A DNA stretch of 64,000 nt. Origin: Roseovarius sp. THAF9 (lineage in GTDB: Bacteria > Pseudomonadota > Alphaproteobacteria > Rhodobacterales > Rhodobacteraceae). Where the stretch lies: the NCBI RefSeq assembly GCF_009363715.1, contig NZ_CP045404.1, positions 1,146,001 through 1,210,000 of the forward strand, in the 5' to 3' direction. Numbering within the stretch: position 1 is the first letter of the stretch; every line of letters begins with the position of its first letter. Shown here one piece after another: positions 7,897-17,204 of the stretch. The position numbers and the translations under genes were made by a program. Under the pieces are notes generated by a model. The model ran no database searches. It saw only the letters and a program-made list of their open reading frames with translations, and was not told the DNA's origin.

Positions 7897-8702
7897 TTGG
7901 AACGTCTTTGCGCGCATTGAGTGCGCTGTGCGTGATGGCAGTGCCGGCGCTGGCAGGCACTTGGGAGGATCTGAGCGCCGAGATATATGGCGAGCGGGCG
8001 CTCTTGGACGGCGCGCAGGTGATCGCCATCGACGCGCCGTACCGGACGGGCAACGACGCGCGCACGCAGCTGGCGGCGCAGGTGGTGGCGCCGGAAGGGG
8101 CCGAGATTGCCAGCGTGACGCTTGTGATCGACGAAAACCCGATGCCGGTGTCGGCTGTCTTTGACCTGGATGCGCCGTTGCCGGCGTTCTTTTTCGACGT
8201 GACGATGCGGATCAACGGGCCGACGCCGATGCATGTCGTGGCCGAGACGACCGATGGGCGGCTTTTTGTCTCCGAGGCCTTCGTCAAGACATCGGGGCAG
8301 GGGGCCTGTGCAGCGCCGCCGGGGACCGATCCGGACCTTGCGCTGGAAACGCTGGGACAGATGGAAATCGAACTGGCCGGGCGGCTGACCGGGCTGGGGC
8401 AAAGCGCGGCGGACAAGCTGGCCAATCGGCTGAACCGGATGGACGTGGACATCTCGCACCCGTCGCATTCGGGGATGCAGATGGACCAGATCACGCTGCT
8501 GTTCCTGCCCATGCGCTATGTCGAAACTGTGGAGATTGATCTTGACGGTGCGGGATATGTCGAGATGACGGGGTCGATTTCGCTGTCGGAAAACCCGCAG
8601 GTGGCCCTGTCGGTGCCGAGCCGGGCGCAGGCGGTGGACGTGACCATGACGGATACCGATGGCACCGTGACCCATGCGCACAAGAAACTGACTGGATATT
8701 GA
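7893..8702 (+). CDS. Quinoprotein dehydrogenase-associated SoxYZ-like carrier protein
   Basis: A 269-residue fusion. ATG 7893 overlaps the previous stop (ATGA) behind an AGGAGG. After a signal peptide (to about residue 22) comes a SoxY-like domain ending in GQGACAAP with the single candidate carrier Cys139, then a SoxZ-like domain (SHPSHSGMQMDQITLLF ... GSISLSENPQVALSV). In true SoxYZ the terminal GGCGG Cys carries sulfur intermediates. Here the motif is degenerate and internal, as in the fused carriers that accompany PQQ dehydrogenases. It may shuttle a covalently bound intermediate to the metallohydrolase at 17205-18236, as proposed for 'quinoprotein relay' systems. A paralogue is at 18344-19153. 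Confidence 0.85.
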   Translation: MIGTSLRALSALCVMAVPALAGTWEDLSAEIYGERALLDGAQVIAIDAPYRTGNDARTQLAAQVVAPEGAEIASVTLVIDENPMPVSAVFDLDAPLPAFFFDVTMRINGPTPMHVVAETTDGRLFVSEAFVKTSGQGACAAPPGTDPDLALETLGQMEIELAGRLTGLGQSAADKLANRLNRMDVDISHPSHSGMQMDQITLLFLPMRYVETVEIDLDGAGYVEMTGSISLSENPQVALSVPSRAQAVDVTMTDTDGTVTHAHKKLTGY

Positions 8703-8750
8703 AATGGGCGGCCCCGGGCGCGTGATGCGCCAGGGGCCTGTCTTTTGTCG

Positions 8751-9989
8751 TTACTCGCAGGCCGCAGCGAAGCGCGCGGTATTGTTCTCGACGCTTTCGA
8801 CCGTCAGCGTGCAGCCGTTGTCGAGTTCCACCTCGGAGCCCGACTCGGCGGACTGGGTCGAGAAGCCGTTGACGGCGAAACGCACGGTGTCGTTGGCGAT
8901 CGAGCTGACGAAGATGCGGATGTCGCCGTCGTTCAGCATCGCGGTAGAGCCGACACCAAAGGTTTCGGTGTCCTCACCGGACGCGGCGCCGCTGTCATTG
9001 GAACTGGAGCCTGAGCCACCTTCGCTGAGCTGAGCTTCAAGTGCTGCGACGCGTTCCTCAAGTGCGGCGATCTTGTCTGCGCTGGATTGCGTGCCCTCGG
9101 AGCCTTCGCTGTCGCTCTCGGAGGAGGCGGTTTGCTCTTCGGAGCCTTCGCTATCGCTCTCGGACGATGCGGCTTGCTCTTCGGAGCCTTCGCTATCGCT
9201 CTCGGAGGAGGCTGCCTGCTCTTCGGAGGCTTCGCTTTCGCTCTCGGAGGATGCGGCTTGCTCTTCGGAGGCTTCGCTTTCGCCCTCGGACGATGCGGCT
9301 TGTTCCTCGGAGCCGTCGCTGTCGCTCTCTGAGGATGCGGCTTGCTCTTCGGAGCCTTCGCTGTCGCTCTCGGAGGATGAGGCCTGCTCCTCGGAGCCTT
9401 CGCTGTCGCTCTCGGAGGATGAGGCCTGCTCCTCGGAGCCTTCGCTGTCGCTCTCGGAGGATGCGGCCTGCTCCTCGGAGCCTTCGCTTTCGCTCTCGGA
9501 GGATGCGGGTTGCTCTTCGGAGCCTTCGCTGTCGCTCTCGGAGGAGGCTGCTTGCTCGTCGGAGCCGTCGCTTTCGCTCTCGGAGGAGGCTGCCTGCTCC
9601 TCGGAGCCCTCGCTGTCGCTCTCGGAGGATGAGGCCTGCTCCTCGGAGCCTTCGCTGTCGCTCTCGGAGGATGCGGCCTGCTCCTCGGAGCCTTCGCTTT
9701 CGCTCTCGGAGGATGCGGTTTGCTCTTCGGAGCCTTCGCTGTCGCTCTCGGAGGAGGCGGCCTGCTCTTCGGAGGCTTCGCTGTCGCTCTCGGAGGATGC
9801 GGCTTGCTCTTCGGAGCCTTCGCTGTCGCTCTCGGAAGATGCGGTTTGTTCCTCGGAGGTTTCGGTGTTGGCTTGGGCGGTCTGGTCGCCAAGCGGTTCG
9901 GGTTTCGGGCGCAGGGCGGCCACCGCCAGAAGCACGGCCACGGCCGCGATCAGAACCCCGTAAATCAACTTGTCATTCAATGTTTCCAC
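8751..9989 (-). CDS. Membrane-anchored acidic repeat protein downstream of xoxFGJ
   Basis: A 412-residue protein. Residues 8-26 form one N-terminal membrane anchor. Residues 45-296 are eighteen exact-length 14-residue repeats with consensus SEEQAASSESDSEG, about five acidic residues each. Residues 304-322 form a short heptad coiled coil (DKIAALEERVAALEAQL), and the last 65 or so residues form a compact domain with two Cys (NGCTL, AAACE). It is encoded 92 bp after the CxxxCW gene on the same strand, so it probably ends the xoxFGJ transcript. I do not recognise the family. The array should be disordered and highly negative, and calcium or lanthanide buffering or a surface spacer are possible roles. 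The translation is consistent: anchor, repeats and C-terminal domain lie in one frame. Confidence 0.75.
   Translation of the reverse strand: METLNDKLIYGVLIAAVAVLLAVAALRPKPEPLGDQTAQANTETSEEQTASSESDSEGSEEQAASSESDSEASEEQAASSESDSEGSEEQTASSESESEGSEEQAASSESDSEGSEEQASSSESDSEGSEEQAASSESESDGSDEQAASSESDSEGSEEQPASSESESEGSEEQAASSESDSEGSEEQASSSESDSEGSEEQASSSESDSEGSEEQAASSESDSDGSEEQAASSEGESEASEEQAASSESESEASEEQAASSESDSEGSEEQAASSESDSEGSEEQTASSESDSEGSEGTQSSADKIAALEERVAALEAQLSEGGSGSSSNDSGAASGEDTETFGVGSTAMLNDGDIRIFVSSIANDTVRFAVNGFSTQSAESGSEVELDNGCTLTVESVENNTARFAAACE
9102..9857 (-). repeat. 18 tandem 42-bp coding repeats
   Basis: Eighteen back-to-back 42-bp units encode the Ser/Glu-rich array of the protein above. 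Variation is mostly limited to Gly/Ala, Asp/Glu and Ala/Ser/Thr/Pro at fixed columns, which suggests recent expansion by recombination with selection for acidity. Because 42 is a multiple of three, several other frames are also open through the array; I regard those as spurious. Confidence 0.95.
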
Positions 9990-10081
9990 TCCCAGGTCTT
10001 GGTGTTTTCGGTGCGCGAGTCGCTTTCAAACCATATGGGACGACCCGGCCAAACGGCAAATTTCCGGCGCGTATTCGCCTG

Positions 10082-10627
10082 TCAGGGGGTGGGGAACGGC
10101 TCAATTTCTTTCAACGGAAAATCCTGAAACGCCCACCCGTCCGTACCATCGGGAAACCAGTAGACTTGCGAATGGTTCCATTCGATCGCACGTTTTGCGG
10201 CGTTCCAGCTCATCCAGCACTCGGCCAGGCAGAAGAAAACGACCGGGCGGTCGGGGTCGCCCTCGGTCGCGTGATCAAGCCCGGCGCGGAAATAGTCGGC
10301 GGTGACGTCGGCCAGCGCGCCGTAGCCCACGTTGGGCAGCCAGAGCGCGCCGGGGATGCTGGGGCGGGGCTTGTCGCGCCAGATGGTGCCTTCGGGCAGG
10401 TTCTCGGGCTTGGGCGCGCGGGGGAGGACGTCGATGAAGGCGGCCTCGCCGGCCTGCCAGAGGGCGTGCGCCTCTTTCGCGTCGATGACGGTGCCGCCCT
10501 GAAGCGTGGCAGGCACCGGCGCGCGGTAGTGGTCCGTGCGGTAGTCGGAAGGCTCGGGGATGTCTTGGGCGGTGCCTGGCGTTGCGGCCCAGGCCGCGAG
10601 GGCGAGGGCCGCGACGAGGCGTTTCAC
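10082..10627 (-). CDS. PQQ-dependent catabolism-associated CxxxCW motif protein (rhodanese-like)
   Basis: A 181-residue periplasmic protein with GTG start at 10627, overlapping the xoxJ stop by four bases. A signal peptide (to about residue 20) is followed by a rhodanese-like fold (GGTVIDAKEAHALWQAGEAA) and the hallmark FFCLAECWMSWNAAKRA, in which two Cys are three residues apart and precede Trp. Family members are always near PQQ dehydrogenases. The Cys pair could act in thiol redox or sulfur transfer, perhaps connected with the SoxYZ-like carriers; this is inference. Confidence 0.9.
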   Translation of the reverse strand: MKRLVAALALAAWAATPGTAQDIPEPSDYRTDHYRAPVPATLQGGTVIDAKEAHALWQAGEAAFIDVLPRAPKPENLPEGTIWRDKPRPSIPGALWLPNVGYGALADVTADYFRAGLDHATEGDPDRPVVFFCLAECWMSWNAAKRAIEWNHSQVYWFPDGTDGWAFQDFPLKEIEPFPTP

Positions 10628-11493
10628 TGCGCCAGCTCCAGCATTTCATTGCCCATGTCGCTGACCAGCGGCACGCCGGCCTCGACCAGAAGCGCATTGA
10701 TTTCGTCCTGGTGACGGCGGATGAGCGAGTTGAGCTCGCGCTGCCAGACCTTTTCGCCCTGCCGCACGCCCATGGTGATGCGGAAGAAGAGGCGCGGGGG
10801 CAATTCCTCGTTGATGAGAGGGATCACCTTCATGCCGGGGTAGTCCGCCTTGACCAGCGGGCCGCCGAGCGGGCCCCAGAGGATGGCGGCGTCGGTGTCG
10901 CCGGCCTTGAGGTCGTCGAGCATGTTGATCGCCGGATTCTCGTGCCGGCGGTCGACAACAAGGTTGTAGGGCTTGGCCTTGCCGATCAGCCCGTGCCGCG
11001 CAAGATGCGCCGAAGGCGGCGTTCCGGCGATGATGCCGATGCGGGTCCCCTTCAGAGCGTCGTCTGTGAGGGTCTCGACCGAGGCGAGCGGGCTGTCCTG
11101 CGGGACGATAAGCGTATAGACCGAGCTGAAGTAGTGGTTGGTGTTAAGCACCAGTTCATGGCCCTGGGCGTAGCCCATCACGACGTCGCAGCGCTTGACC
11201 TTCAGCGTGTTGCGGATGAACCCCGTGGCCTGCGGATACCAGGTGTATTGCACCGGCAGGTCCAGCTTGGACGCGATGAGTTCGGCCAGCTTGTTTTCGT
11301 ACCCCGTTCCCTCTTTGGTGGACATGGGGTAGTTGGCCGGATCGGCGCAGACGCGCAGCGCGTTCTGCGACACAAGATCGGAGGTCTGGGCCGTTGCCGG
11401 CCCGGACATCAGCAGCGCCGAAAAGCAAAGCGCCGCCGACCCGGTGAGGCGGGCGGCGGCGCGCAATGCTGTGGATTTAGCCCATGCAGGCAT
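10624..11493 (-). CDS. xoxJ: XoxJ, quinoprotein dehydrogenase-associated periplasmic binding protein
   Basis: A 289-residue protein of the periplasmic binding-protein type 2 fold. Family hallmarks are ALRVCADPANYPMSTKEGTGYENKL near the mature N-terminus and DVVMGYAQGHELVLNTNHYF. I choose ATG 11493 because AAGAGG lies six bases upstream; ATG 11499 is an alternative, and the gene overlaps the end of the cytochrome gene by 17 bp. XoxJ is encoded with XoxF and XoxG and is thought to help activate or mature the lanthanide dehydrogenase rather than feed an ABC transporter. The order xoxF-xoxG-xoxJ here is canonical. Confidence 0.9.
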   Translation of the reverse strand: MPAWAKSTALRAAARLTGSAALCFSALLMSGPATAQTSDLVSQNALRVCADPANYPMSTKEGTGYENKLAELIASKLDLPVQYTWYPQATGFIRNTLKVKRCDVVMGYAQGHELVLNTNHYFSSVYTLIVPQDSPLASVETLTDDALKGTRIGIIAGTPPSAHLARHGLIGKAKPYNLVVDRRHENPAINMLDDLKAGDTDAAILWGPLGGPLVKADYPGMKVIPLINEELPPRLFFRITMGVRQGEKVWQRELNSLIRRHQDEINALLVEAGVPLVSDMGNEMLELAQ

Positions 11494-12004
11494 CTTCATC
11501 CTCTTGGATCGATTCTGACTTGGCTTGTTTCGAGCCGGGGCGTCCGCGCGGGACGGCCTCCATGCCGCGGGCCTTGAGATAGACATAGATGTCGTCGAGA
11601 TAGCACATCACGTTCGGGTTGTCGCCGAAGTGGGGCATGACGGAGTTGCCGTTTCCACGGCCGTTCACGACAACATCGTAGAAGTCGTAATAGCCCATGT
11701 GGACGGCGGAATTCTTGACTTTGGGGGCGTAGGACGAGCCTTCGCCATCGGGGCCGTGGCAGACGTGGCATTCGGCGTGATAGCGGCGAAAGCCCGAGAA
11801 GGTGAGCCAGTCGACGGTGCCGTCTTCGCCCACGTTGTAGGTGGGAACGTCGTCCTCGTTGAAATACCGCCCGTCTTCTTCGTAGGCGACGGTCTCGTCG
11901 TGGTTTGCAGGATCGACCGGCTGATCGCTCCAGTTCTGAGCCGAGGCTGTGATCGGCAGCGCGACCAGGGCCGAGGCGAGTGTCAAGCGGAGTCCGGTGC
12001 TCAT
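11477..12004 (-). CDS. cycB: Cytochrome c553i / XoxG-type methanol-metabolism cytochrome c
   Basis: A 175-residue secreted c-type cytochrome with signal peptide to about residue 22. One haem site, C79-HV-C82-H83 (CHVCH), and two further Cys at 134 and 173 give the four-Cys pattern of the methanol-related cytochromes (c553i in Paracoccus). The acidic stretches before and after the haem domain also fit. It lies between xoxF and xoxJ and should accept electrons from XoxF. The region 12005-12110 upstream contains a strong hairpin, so its level may be set below that of xoxF. Confidence 0.9.
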   Translation of the reverse strand: MSTGLRLTLASALVALPITASAQNWSDQPVDPANHDETVAYEEDGRYFNEDDVPTYNVGEDGTVDWLTFSGFRRYHAECHVCHGPDGEGSSYAPKVKNSAVHMGYYDFYDVVVNGRGNGNSVMPHFGDNPNVMCYLDDIYVYLKARGMEAVPRGRPGSKQAKSESIQEDEDACMG

Positions 12005-12061
12005 GATGCGGTCATACCTTTCCTGTTTTTGGTACTGATAATGCGTCGTTTATCTTGGGCA

Positions 12062-12095
12062 CGGGGCCGGCCTTCCCGAAGGAGGACCGGCCCCG
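12062..12095 (-). terminator. Strong intercistronic hairpin after xoxF
   Basis: A perfect 9-bp stem (CGGGGCCGG / CCGGCCCCG) continues inward with further pairing (CCTTC/GGAGG). It lies between the xoxF stop and cycB. There is no T-run on the leftward side, so I read it as an mRNA-stabilising or partial-termination structure rather than a full intrinsic terminator. Confidence 0.65.
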
Positions 12096-12110
12096 GCTGT
12101 TGCGTATCGC

Positions 12111-13910
12111 TTAGTCCGGCAGAGCGAACACGGTCAGTTGGCCACCCAGCGCGGTGTAGTCGCTGAGAGCGGCGTAGCCACCCACAGCGCCCAGACCGTC
12201 ATTGGGGTTGGTCAGACCGGCCGCGAGACCGATGCCGGCCCAGCCACCGACGCCCGAGAGGACGGCGACATACTGTTTGCCTTCACGCTCGTAGGTCATC
12301 ACGTTGCCGATGATGCCCGAGGGTGTGCGGAACTTGTAGAGTTCCTCACCCGTGGCGGTGTCGACGGCCTTGATATAGCCTTCGAGCGTGCCGTAGAAGG
12401 TGATGCCACCCGCGGTCGTCAGAGCACCGGACCAGACCGAGAACTGCTCGGGGTTGGACCACTTGATTTCGCCGTTGATGTTATCCCAGGCGATGAAGTT
12501 GCCCATGCCGCCATGGCTGTCCGGGGCAGGGTACATCGACAGGGTCGCGCCCACATAAGGCTGACCTGCGGTGTAGCTGACGCGGAACGGCTCGTAGTCC
12601 ATGCAGACGTGGTTGGTCGGAACCAGGAACAGCTGGGTTTCCGGGTCATAGGCCGCGGGCTGTTGGTCCTTGGTGCCAAGCGCCGCAGGGCAGATGCCTG
12701 TGGAGTTGACGTCTTCGCCGTTCTGCTCGGTGGAGTATTGCGCCACCACTTCAGGACGACCGTAGGTGTCGGACTCGGGGTCCATGTCGACGCCGGAGGT
12801 CCAGTTCACGACCGGGTCGTATTTTTCGGCGACCAGAAGTTCACCCGACACACGGTCCATCGTGTAGGCCAGACCGTTACGGTCGAAGTGGGTCAGAAGC
12901 TTGCGCTCCTCGCCGTCAATTTCCTGCTCCGTGAGGATCATTTCGTTGACGCCGTCGTAATCCCACTCGTCATGCGGGGTCATCTGGTAGAACCACTTGG
13001 CCTCGCCGGTGTCGATGTCGCGGGCCATGACGGTCATGGACCAGCGGTTGTCGCCGGGACGCTGCGAGGGGTTCCACGTCGACGGGTTGCCGGTGCCGTA
13101 GTACATCAGGTTCTCGTCGAGATCCGCCGAGTACCAGCCCCAGGTGGTGCCGCCGCCGATTTGCCACTGGTCGCCTTCCCAGGTGTTGGTGCCGGAGTTT
13201 TCACCGACAGGCTCACCCAGATGGGTCGTGTTCTCGGGGTCCACGAGGATGTCCTCGTCGGGGCCCATCGAATAGGCGCGCCACGCTTGGCTGCCGTCCG
13301 ACATGTTGTAGGCGGTCACGTGACCACGCACGCCGAACTCGCCGCCCGAAATGCCGACGATGACCTTGTCCTTGACCGGAAGAACGGTCGCGGTGTTGGT
13401 TTCGCCGATGGACGGGTCGCCGTTGACGACTTCCCATTCGACCGAACCGTCGTCAGCGTTCAGAGCCACGACCTTGGTGTCGGCCTGGTGCAGGAAGATC
13501 TTGCCGTCGGCATAGGCCACACCGCGGTTCACGGTGTCACAGCACATCACCGGAATGACGTCCGGATCCTGCTTGGGCTCGTATTTCCACTTGATCTTGC
13601 CTTCGTCGGCGAGGTCGAGCGCGTAGACGATGTTCGGGAAGGGCGTGTGGACATACATGGTGTCGCCCACGACGAGCGGCGAGCCTTCGTGCCCGCGCAG
13701 AACGCCGGTCGAGAAGGTCCATGCGACCTGCAGGTCGCCCACGTTTTCCTTGTTGATCTGATCCAGCTTGGAATGGCGCTGGTTCTTGTAGTCGCCCGTC
13801 TGGATCGCCCATTGGCTGGGGTCGTCCATCTGCGTGACAAGGTCGTCATTGGCGACGGCCATGCCAGCGCAGAGCGCCAGACCCGAAGTTAAAAGCATAA
13901 GCTTCTTCAT
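12111..13910 (-). CDS. xoxF: XoxF-type lanthanide-dependent PQQ methanol dehydrogenase
   Basis: A 599-residue periplasmic quinoprotein (signal peptide [20 protein letters not shown]) that oxidises methanol to formaldehyde or formate. It has the vicinal disulfide C123-C124 (VMCCDTV), metal-ligand candidates E191 (GGEFG) and N275 (GTGNPSTWN), catalytic D317 and the extra D319 in [10 protein letters not shown]. The last Asp is replaced by Ala in calcium MxaF and marks lanthanide use. Tryptophan-docking blades ([14 protein letters not shown], GTLEGYIKA) form the eight-bladed propeller. It has its own upstream region, since a terminator follows the cytochrome c2 gene. Length and motifs fit XoxF5, the common alphaproteobacterial clade. 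No mxaFI is present in this window. Confidence 0.97.
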   Translation of the reverse strand: MKKLMLLTSGLALCAGMAVANDDLVTQMDDPSQWAIQTGDYKNQRHSKLDQINKENVGDLQVAWTFSTGVLRGHEGSPLVVGDTMYVHTPFPNIVYALDLADEGKIKWKYEPKQDPDVIPVMCCDTVNRGVAYADGKIFLHQADTKVVALNADDGSVEWEVVNGDPSIGETNTATVLPVKDKVIVGISGGEFGVRGHVTAYNMSDGSQAWRAYSMGPDEDILVDPENTTHLGEPVGENSGTNTWEGDQWQIGGGTTWGWYSADLDENLMYYGTGNPSTWNPSQRPGDNRWSMTVMARDIDTGEAKWFYQMTPHDEWDYDGVNEMILTEQEIDGEERKLLTHFDRNGLAYTMDRVSGELLVAEKYDPVVNWTSGVDMDPESDTYGRPEVVAQYSTEQNGEDVNSTGICPAALGTKDQQPAAYDPETQLFLVPTNHVCMDYEPFRVSYTAGQPYVGATLSMYPAPDSHGGMGNFIAWDNINGEIKWSNPEQFSVWSGALTTAGGITFYGTLEGYIKAVDTATGEELYKFRTPSGIIGNVMTYEREGKQYVAVLSGVGGWAGIGLAAGLTNPNDGLGAVGGYAALSDYTALGGQLTVFALPD

Positions 13911-13970
13911 TGTAGTCCTCCCATGTAAGCAGCGGTCTTCCGCCGCATTGGAATGGCCGATTATCGACCG

Positions 13971-14013
13971 TTAAAGCGGGGGTCCCAAGCTCTCTCCTTC
14001 GAGGAGCCCCCGC
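13971..14013 (-). terminator. Intrinsic terminator after cytochrome c2 gene
   Basis: On the leftward strand a stem GCGGGGG / CCCCCGC (14013-14007 with 13982-13976) encloses a smaller CTCCTCGAAGGAG hairpin and is followed by TTTAA. It separates the cytochrome c2 transcript from xoxF. Confidence 0.65.
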
Positions 14014-14030
14014 GTCTCGGACGCGCCGCG

Positions 14031-14423
14031 TTATTCGCCCGTGGAGGCGAGGTACGCGATCACGTTCATTCTTTCTTCTTCCTTGCGCAGACCGGCGAAG
14101 GCCATCTTGGTGCCCTTGGCATAGTCACGCGGTTTTTCGAGGAACGCCGCCAGCTCTTCGGGCGTCCACTCCTTGCCCTCGGCGCCCATCTCGGCGAGCA
14201 CGTCGGAGTATTTGAAGTCTTCATTCGCCGCGACGGGGGCGCCGACGATGCCGGTCAGAACCGGGCCGACCTTGTTCTTGGCGCCTTCGCCGACGGCGTG
14301 GCAGGCCATGCATTTGCGGAACACTTTTTCACCGGCTTCGGCGTCGCCTTCGACGTCTTGCGCAAAGCCCAGAGCGGGCGTGGTGGCCAGGATGCCGGCG
14401 GCGAGGATGGTACGGATGGTCAA
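14031..14423 (-). CDS. Cytochrome c2 / c550 family protein
   Basis: A 130-residue class I cytochrome c with signal peptide (to about residue 21), haem site C38-MA-C41-H42 and axial Met107 in KGTKMAFAGL. The size and the AGEKVFRKCMACH start are typical of soluble cytochrome c2/c550, which carries electrons from cytochrome c553i or bc1 to the terminal oxidase. Its place between the formaldehyde genes and xoxF suggests it is the second electron carrier of methanol oxidation. Confidence 0.92.
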   Translation of the reverse strand: MTIRTILAAGILATTPALGFAQDVEGDAEAGEKVFRKCMACHAVGEGAKNKVGPVLTGIVGAPVAANEDFKYSDVLAEMGAEGKEWTPEELAAFLEKPRDYAKGTKMAFAGLRKEEERMNVIAYLASTGE

Positions 14424-14460
14424 GTTGATGTCTCCCTAGTCAACAGTGTCAGTACACACA

Positions 14461-15294
14461 TCAGTGGTGCAGACGTTCGGCATGCCATGATACGTGGTCT
14501 GCGGCGAATGTCTGTACAAAAAAATATGAGTGATCATAGCCCGGCTGAATCCGGACCTGGCCGGGCTGACGGCGTTTGGCCATGGTATCTGCCAGCGCCT
14601 CGGGTTTCAGCAGGTCGAGGAACTGGTCGCTCGACCCCTGGTCGATCAGGACGTCGCCTTTCCAGCCGTGTTCCTCGAGCAGCAGCGTGGAATCGTGCTG
14701 CGCCCAAGTGCTTTCGTCATCGCCCAGATAGGCACTGAGCTGCTTGCGCCCCCAATCCGAGCGAGTCGGGTTGGCGATGGGCGCGAAGGCCGAGAGCGAC
14801 TCGAACTTGTCGGGGTTGCGCATGGCGATGGTCATGGCGCCGTGCCCGCCCATGGAGTGCCCGGTGATGCCGTGACGATCCTGCACCGGCTGGGTTTCCA
14901 TGATGATCGAGTAGAGCTCGTTCACTATGTAGTCGTACATGCGGTAGTGCTGCCGCCAAGGATCGCAGGTGGCGTTGACGTAAAAGCCCGCCCCCTGGCC
15001 CAGATCGTACGCCTCGTCATCCGCAACGTTGTCGCCGCGCGGCGAGGTGTCGGGGAACACCAGCGCGATGCCTTCCCGCGCTGCGTGTTCCTGGAAACCG
15101 CCCTTGGTCATGGCGTTTTCGTGGTTGCAGGTTAGGCCCGAAAGGTACCAAAGCACCGGAACCGGGCCATCCTTGGCCTGCGGAGGCTGGTAGACAGCGT
15201 AGGTCATCTCGCAGGCACAGGTGTTGGAACTGTGCTTGTAGACGATCTGTTCGCCGCCGAAGCTCCTGTTTTGTGAGACGACCTCTACGGACAA
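14461..15294 (-). CDS. fghA: S-formylglutathione hydrolase
   Basis: A 277-residue esterase-D family serine hydrolase that splits S-formylglutathione to formate and glutathione. The nucleophile is S147 in GHSMGGHG; YLSGLTCNHEN forms the oxyanion region, and the C-terminal GYDHSYFF supplies His. The start appears to be TTG at 15294, one base after the dehydrogenase stop, with GGAG seven bases before; the residues right after it (SVEVVSQNRSFGG) match the family N-terminus and no ATG fits. Translation is therefore likely coupled to the upstream gene. Confidence 0.94.
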   Translation of the reverse strand: MSVEVVSQNRSFGGEQIVYKHSSNTCACEMTYAVYQPPQAKDGPVPVLWYLSGLTCNHENAMTKGGFQEHAAREGIALVFPDTSPRGDNVADDEAYDLGQGAGFYVNATCDPWRQHYRMYDYIVNELYSIIMETQPVQDRHGITGHSMGGHGAMTIAMRNPDKFESLSAFAPIANPTRSDWGRKQLSAYLGDDESTWAQHDSTLLLEEHGWKGDVLIDQGSSDQFLDLLKPEALADTMAKRRQPGQVRIQPGYDHSYFFVQTFAADHVSWHAERLHH

Positions 15295-15295
15295 A

Positions 15296-16423
<1,128 letters not shown>

Positions 16424-16586
16424 GATAGTGTATTTCCTCCCGTTCGCGCCGCAGACAGGCACGTGAATCAAAGCTATGGTAGGGGGCGGCAATGCCGCGG
16501 CACAATTAGTACCTTGGTTGGTATTCCATTGTGAACCCTTGCCGGGGATGCATGGGCGTGTTCCCATGGGACCAAGGGAGGACCGT
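16424..16586. promoter_or_regulatory. Divergent promoter region upstream of formaldehyde genes
   Basis: This 163-bp gap lies between the leftward frmA-fghA unit and the rightward gene at 16587. It is AT-richer around 16495-16545 and contains near-repeats of GGTAC/GGTAT around 16510-16525, which might be a regulator site. I cannot assign the regulator. Confidence 0.4.
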
Positions 16587-17201
16587 ATGAGGACGTTCGT
16601 TTTAATGGCATTCGCCGGTTTCGTGGGCGTCGCCGCCCCGGTGATGGCCGAGGATTTCTCGGACCCGACTTGGCCTTGCGTGCAGCGCAAGGTGGAATCC
16701 TTGTCGCTTGGGCTGATGTGGCCCATCGCGTTGCCGGAAGGCGAGGTCGAGGATCCGGCGCTGGCAGCGGATATCAGGGACCTTGCAGGCACGTTGGCCG
16801 TACGGCGGCTGGAGATGGACGCGCTGCGGCAGGCGGCAGAGGATTTCGTCGATCGCTGGCCCGAGGACACGGAAGCCAACCTTGGCCGGGCCTTTTCGCA
16901 AACATTCAAGTCGCTCAACACGCGCCGGTCGCAGGTCATCAACGGGATCGCGGACTTCTCGCTGGGGCAGATCGCGCTGTCCGAGAAGATCGACGAGATG
17001 CGGCTGGAGATGGACACGGCGCTGGAAGCGGAGAACCCGGATTTCGACCGGGTCGACGAATTGGAGGAGAAGCTGGACTGGGACCAGGTGATCTATTCCG
17101 ACCGGCAGCAGTCGATCACCTATCTGTGCGAGACGCCGCAACTGATCGAAAAGCGGCTCTTTGCCATCGCGCAGATGCTGCAGGGCGTGGCGAGGGAATA
17201 G
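16587..17201 (+). CDS. Conserved-looking periplasmic protein of unknown function
   Basis: A 204-residue protein starting at ATG 16587 behind GGGAGG. Signal peptide [21 protein letters not shown] is followed by a mature region with two Cys (WPCVQRK, YLCETPQ) placed near the ends, and long charged helices between ([39 protein letters not shown]). It looks like a helical hairpin closed by a disulfide. It converges on the metallohydrolase gene with only 3 bp between the stops. I do not recognise it. Confidence 0.72.
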   Translation: MRTFVLMAFAGFVGVAAPVMAEDFSDPTWPCVQRKVESLSLGLMWPIALPEGEVEDPALAADIRDLAGTLAVRRLEMDALRQAAEDFVDRWPEDTEANLGRAFSQTFKSLNTRRSQVINGIADFSLGQIALSEKIDEMRLEMDTALEAENPDFDRVDELEEKLDWDQVIYSDRQQSITYLCETPQLIEKRLFAIAQMLQGVARE

Positions 17202-17204
17202 GCG

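Noticed and set aside
9102..9857. CRISPR-like array
   Set aside because: The units are contiguous, have no unique spacers and keep one reading frame; there are no cas genes.
9041..10714. Long Arg-rich and Ser/Leu-rich reading frames on both strands across the acidic repeats
   Set aside because: Each 42-bp repeat lacks stops in several frames, so openness is copied with the array. Only the leftward frame at 8751-9989 has a membrane anchor, a C-terminal domain and sensible coding beyond the array.
12138..13892. A 584-residue frame antisense to xoxF, and similar long antisense frames over 3816-5561 and 62009-63787
   Set aside because: High GC coding sequence creates open antisense frames. They carry no motif, ribosome site or family resemblance, whereas the sense genes are unambiguous.
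12111..13910. Calcium-type MxaF methanol dehydrogenase
   Set aside because: The second Asp in DEWDYDG and the neighbouring xoxG/xoxJ genes identify XoxF; no mxaI-like small subunit is nearby.
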